The translations under genes were made by a program, and so were the position numbers. Positions 63,801 to 64,000 of a DNA stretch of 64,000 nucleotides are shown here, piece after piece. Position 1 is the stretch's first letter; each line of letters starts with the position of its first letter. The DNA comes from Cristatella mucedo (Eukaryota > Bryozoa > Phylactolaemata > Cristatellidae). The notes under the pieces are model-generated. The model saw nothing but the letters and a program-made list of their open reading frames with translations, did not search any database and had not been told where the DNA came from. The stretch covers positions 840,001 through 904,000 of the forward strand of contig WPIO01000116.1 of NCBI GenBank assembly GCA_009760855.2, in the 5' to 3' direction.

Positions 63801-64000
63801 GTTGTGTCTTTCACGACAGACAAGGCTAGCTGATGAACTTTGCTGCAATACCAAGGGTTTTATTGAGTAGTGGGATAGATCTTCAAGCAGTGAGCTACAG
63901 AAATCGTGCTATCGTTACCTTCTCGATGGCATCCAGTGACGCCTTGTTGATGCCAAAGGCAAAGTGCTGCTCCCTAGCTCGGGCCCACGGCGTGCGCTCA
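46442..64000 (-). CDS. CPT1: Carnitine O-palmitoyltransferase 1 (C-terminal half, 11 exons, partial)
   Basis: The enzyme moves long-chain acyl groups from CoA to carnitine at the outer mitochondrial membrane, the entry step of fatty acid oxidation. Eleven exons join in phase: 64000-63919, 60138-60091, 59787-59680, 56747-56722, 56623-56558, 56114-56030, 55634-55470, 55367-55233, 47511-47323, 46830-46660 and 46507-46442. Together they give 379 residues ending in TGA; the 5' half lies beyond the window. Motifs include [26 protein letters not shown] with the catalytic histidine, [20 protein letters not shown], the CoA-binding-side [12 protein letters not shown], and [33 protein letters not shown] lies near the C-terminus. 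The isoform (CPT1 rather than CPT2) is inferred from [24 protein letters not shown] and overall pattern. Introns hold many LINEs and SINEs; the largest is 7.7 kb. CPT1 is the only assignment considered plausible. Confidence 0.95.
46660..46830 (-). CDS. CPT1: CPT1 exon, 171 nt
   Basis: Acceptor ACTCCCAG; reads [20 protein letters not shown].. to ..CCKTSCPVT; donor GTAAGT. It holds the conserved [16 protein letters not shown]. Confidence 0.96.
47000..47110 (+). mobile_element. LINE family 1 tail in CPT1 intron
   Basis: AAAGTGCTTGAATGGAGATTTT..TCTTAGAGTGCTATACAAACG: diverged terminal fragment antisense to CPT1. Confidence 0.6.
47323..47511 (-). CDS. CPT1: CPT1 exon, 189 nt
   Basis: Acceptor ACTTTACAG; reads [20 protein letters not shown].. 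to ..[12 protein letters not shown]; donor GTGAGT. Confidence 0.96.
47713..47746. repeat. (GA)n microsatellite in the 7.7-kb CPT1 intron
   Basis: GA run of about 34 bp on +, hence CU in the CPT1 transcript. Confidence 0.95.
47890..48180 (-). mobile_element. LINE family 1, 3' UTR fragment
   Basis: AATAATGCATAGCACCCTTAG, TTGAATCTCTTTCTAGGCATTTTACAG and AAGACCCACCAAAAACTGTAATAAACAG match the 3' UTR in reverse. Confidence 0.75.
48587..48745 (+). mobile_element. SINE family 1, diverged
   Basis: GGCCATGATACCTCAGGTAA head, B box GGGTTCGAATC, body GTGGGCGATCCTTTC, and TATACAAATGAGGCTAC tail. Confidence 0.8.
48789..48852. repeat. (CT)n microsatellite in the 7.7-kb CPT1 intron
   Basis: CT tract of about 64 bp with a central CCCCCC interruption. 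Confidence 0.95.
49440..49900 (+). mobile_element. LINE family 2 fragment, RT C-terminus and UTR
   Basis: The + strand reads [40 protein letters not shown] and [17 protein letters not shown]. Same family as 25420-27560. 5'-truncated. Confidence 0.85.
50170..50275 (-). mobile_element. LINE family 1 tail
   Basis: AATAATAGTAATACTAATAAT followed by CTAAGAGAGCCGAATCTCATTCTGGGC, the reversed 3' end. Confidence 0.6.
50315..51620 (+). mobile_element. LINE family 1 (+) interrupted by a nested copy
   Basis: The left part (50315-50470) reads [20 protein letters not shown] and APAYLSD. The right part (51178-51620) resumes with CTATTCCCTCACCAGGCTAAG, which in intact copies directly follows that codon stretch. 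It then runs through the 3' UTR to GGGCGCTTTACCAAGTG and ATTATTAG. The interruption is another LINE in reverse. Confidence 0.85.
50471..51172 (-). mobile_element. LINE family 1 (-) nested insertion with CAGAT target duplication
   Basis: 5'-truncated copy in reverse orientation. The (AAT)n tail is at 50471-50494 and the 3' UTR follows. The RT end carries [20 protein letters not shown]. It is flanked by CAGAT at 50466-50470 and 51173-51177. Confidence 0.85.
51620..52370. other. CPT1 intron sequence, nothing recognised
   Basis: No repeat or frame of interest was identified. Confidence 0.35.
52375..52720 (-). mobile_element. LINE family 1, 3' part
   Basis: AATAATATTAATAACACATTTGC tail, AGAGAACTGAATCTCTC, then GCACGGTCTCAAATGGTTTTGAGG, the ORF2 end in reverse. 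Confidence 0.75.
52720..53590. other. CPT1 intron sequence, nothing recognised
   Basis: Short frames on both strands without recognisable domains; no repeat family identified. Confidence 0.35.
53600..54650 (-). mobile_element. LINE family 1, 5'-truncated (~1 kb)
   Basis: The - strand reads [40 protein letters not shown] and [20 protein letters not shown], closely matching the 36.7-39.7 kb copy. A one-base loss near the end shifts frame (LADFHWLP then [10 protein letters not shown]). Confidence 0.92.
55233..55367 (-). CDS. CPT1: CPT1 exon, 135 nt
   Basis: Acceptor CTGTTGCAG; reads [20 protein letters not shown].. to ..LAMEDKGAT; donor GTGAGA. It carries the Arg/Thr-rich RTETVRSC motif of the active-site region. 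Confidence 0.95.
55470..55634 (-). CDS. CPT1: CPT1 exon, 165 nt
   Basis: Acceptor CTGCTGCAG; reads [20 protein letters not shown].. to ..[16 protein letters not shown]; donor GTAAGT. Confidence 0.94.
56030..56114 (-). CDS. CPT1: CPT1 exon, 85 nt
   Basis: Acceptor ATGATGCAG; the first G completes Lys. It reads [14 protein letters not shown].. to ..[10 protein letters not shown]; donor GTATGT. GHC.G and the L.W motif are typical of CPT1. Confidence 0.92.
56558..56623 (-). CDS. CPT1: CPT1 exon, 66 nt
   Basis: Acceptor CACTGTAG; the first G completes Trp. It reads [19 protein letters not shown], then VL and a split lysine codon; donor GTGAGT. Confidence 0.92.
56722..56747 (-). CDS. CPT1: CPT1 microexon, 26 nt, with the catalytic histidine
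   Basis: Acceptor GTTTCCAG; eight codons TGFNAEHS plus two bases of a tryptophan codon; donor GTAAGT. The histidine of NAEHSWADAP is the general base of the carnitine acyltransferase family. Confidence 0.93.
57730..58900 (-). mobile_element. Rearranged LINE (family 1 3' end with RT core of a related element)
   Basis: 57730-58380 is the usual family-1 end. At about 58384 the sequence jumps upstream in ORF2 to [18 protein letters not shown] and, on the far side (58780-58890), to ENYRPVSLL. The catalytic YADD region lies in the missing part. It is either a deletion within one element or a join of two. Confidence 0.8.
58979..59154 (-). mobile_element. SINE family 1 in CPT1 intron
   Basis: ACTAGCTGATTCAACAGCCTC tail, GGATTGCCCACC body, CGACCTTGGGACCGAGGTCG inverted repeat, and head ending GTGTGCCATCACAGCTCACC. 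Confidence 0.9.
59680..59787 (-). CDS. CPT1: CPT1 exon, 108 nt
   Basis: Acceptor CTTTCTAG; reads [17 protein letters not shown].. to ..[11 protein letters not shown]; donor GTAAGT. Confidence 0.93.
60091..60138 (-). CDS. CPT1: CPT1 exon, 48 nt
   Basis: Acceptor TTTATTGTAG; reads [16 protein letters not shown]; donor GTATGT. It matches the AAFFVTLD stretch that follows SLDAVEK in CPT1 proteins. Phase 0 at both ends. Confidence 0.88.
60316..60460 (+). mobile_element. SINE family 2 copy
   Basis: GACCCAGTAGTTAAGGTGCTC (A-box region), GGTCGTGGGCTCGTGCCC (B-box-like), then GCGAAGCACCTGAATAGAG..TCTTGGGGCTATGTACAAATG and an ATTTATTTATTT tail. Confidence 0.85.
60640..61403 (-). mobile_element. LINE family 1, truncated at both ends
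   Basis: The - strand reads [19 protein letters not shown] (YADD changed to YVDD), [20 protein letters not shown] and [20 protein letters not shown]. The 3' UTR is missing; the 5' side abuts a + strand family-2 LINE. Confidence 0.9.
61405..61865 (+). mobile_element. LINE family 2 fragment
   Basis: The + strand reads [20 protein letters not shown] and [20 protein letters not shown], with stops between. It is followed by the family-2 3' UTR. Confidence 0.82.
61868..62115 (-). mobile_element. LINE family 1, 3' UTR
   Basis: AATAATAAGACATTTGATGTAGCACCCTCTGAGAAC and GGTTAGGGGTGACATGCACAGG in reverse of the 3' UTR; ends at CTAAATGCTGTCATAAATAG. Confidence 0.85.
62115..63118. other. CPT1 intron sequence, nothing recognised
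   Basis: A 149-codon - strand frame (62207-62656) and a 94-codon + frame show no recognisable domain and no splice context tying them to CPT1. Confidence 0.35.
63122..63291 (+). mobile_element. SINE family 1 in CPT1 intron
   Basis: GGAGCCGTGATGGCAAACTTGG head, GAGTTCGAGTCC B box, GGTGGGCGATCCTTTATTGC body, and TATACAAAAGAGGCTG..CAGCTAGTAG tail. Confidence 0.9.
63390..63900 (-). mobile_element. Diverged LINE family 1 3' part next to a CPT1 exon
   Basis: AAAGGGAACTAAATTTCTTTCTAAGC, CATAAGCCCACACAAAGGA and TTTCACGACAGACAAGGCTAGC are decayed versions of the 3' UTR and ORF2 end. It ends about 20 bp from the CPT1 donor at 63918. A ~20-bp phrase, ACTAATCAGTCGATACTT, is tandemly doubled at about 63712-63751. 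Confidence 0.65.
63919..64000 (-). CDS. CPT1: CPT1 internal exon, cut by the window edge
   Basis: Reads [23 protein letters not shown], then donor GTAACG. Phase 0 at the donor. Confidence 0.9.

Overview
The window is nuclear genomic DNA of an animal, most likely an invertebrate. The evidence is spliceosomal introns with GT..AG borders, a muscle-type calponin-homology (CH) protein, a rhodopsin-class GPCR, a carnitine palmitoyltransferase 1 gene, L2/CR1-like LINEs and tRNA-derived SINEs. The phylum cannot be fixed from sequence alone. Three genes are well supported. (1) A short transgelin/calponin-like CH protein has four coding exons on the + strand (29415-34825) and a complete 156-residue reading. 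(2) An intronless rhodopsin-class GPCR lies on the - strand (11739-12788) beside a decayed tandem sibling (about 9060-9753). (3) The 3' half of CPT1 lies on the - strand (46442-64000, continuing beyond the window): eleven coding exons, 379 residues, from an internal exon to the stop codon.

Layout: 1-6115 is a repeat-derived block that starts with a degenerate array of about 170-bp units. 6115-8300 holds LINE fragments. 8585-10800 and 11345-14110 are two copies of a GPCR-bearing duplication; the first copy is a pseudogene. 15270-21410 is a second, diverged copy of the 1-6 kb block. 22500-25260 holds a third copy of the 170-bp array plus its flank. 25420-28140 is a decayed LINE on the - strand. 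28.4-35.3 kb is a GC- and CpG-rich domain with the transgelin-like gene. 36.7-39.7 kb is the best preserved LINE. 39.7-42.1 kb is GC-rich with no recognisable gene. 42.1-45.8 kb is LINE and SINE debris. From 46 kb to the end is CPT1, whose introns are packed with LINE and SINE insertions.

Two LINE families dominate. Family 1 has a 3' end that reads roughly AAGCGCCTAGAAAGAGATT..TCTGAGGGCGCT and then (ATT)n. Family 2 is known here from its reverse transcriptase C-terminal part. SINE family 1 (eight copies) is tRNA-derived with clear A and B boxes. SINE family 2 (two copies) joins a tRNA-like head to the family-1 LINE tail. At least two SINE-1 insertions sit in only one member of a duplicated pair, which orders the events: duplication first, insertion later.

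The most unusual signal is the nucleosome-length repeat. Each unit carries a ladder of ATTGC pentamers spaced exactly 10 bp apart. Other points of note: the CPT1 catalytic histidine lies in a 26-nt microexon; complementary CT and GA tracts flank exons 2-3 of the transgelin-like gene; and one LINE copy is inserted into another of the same family with a 5-bp target duplication.
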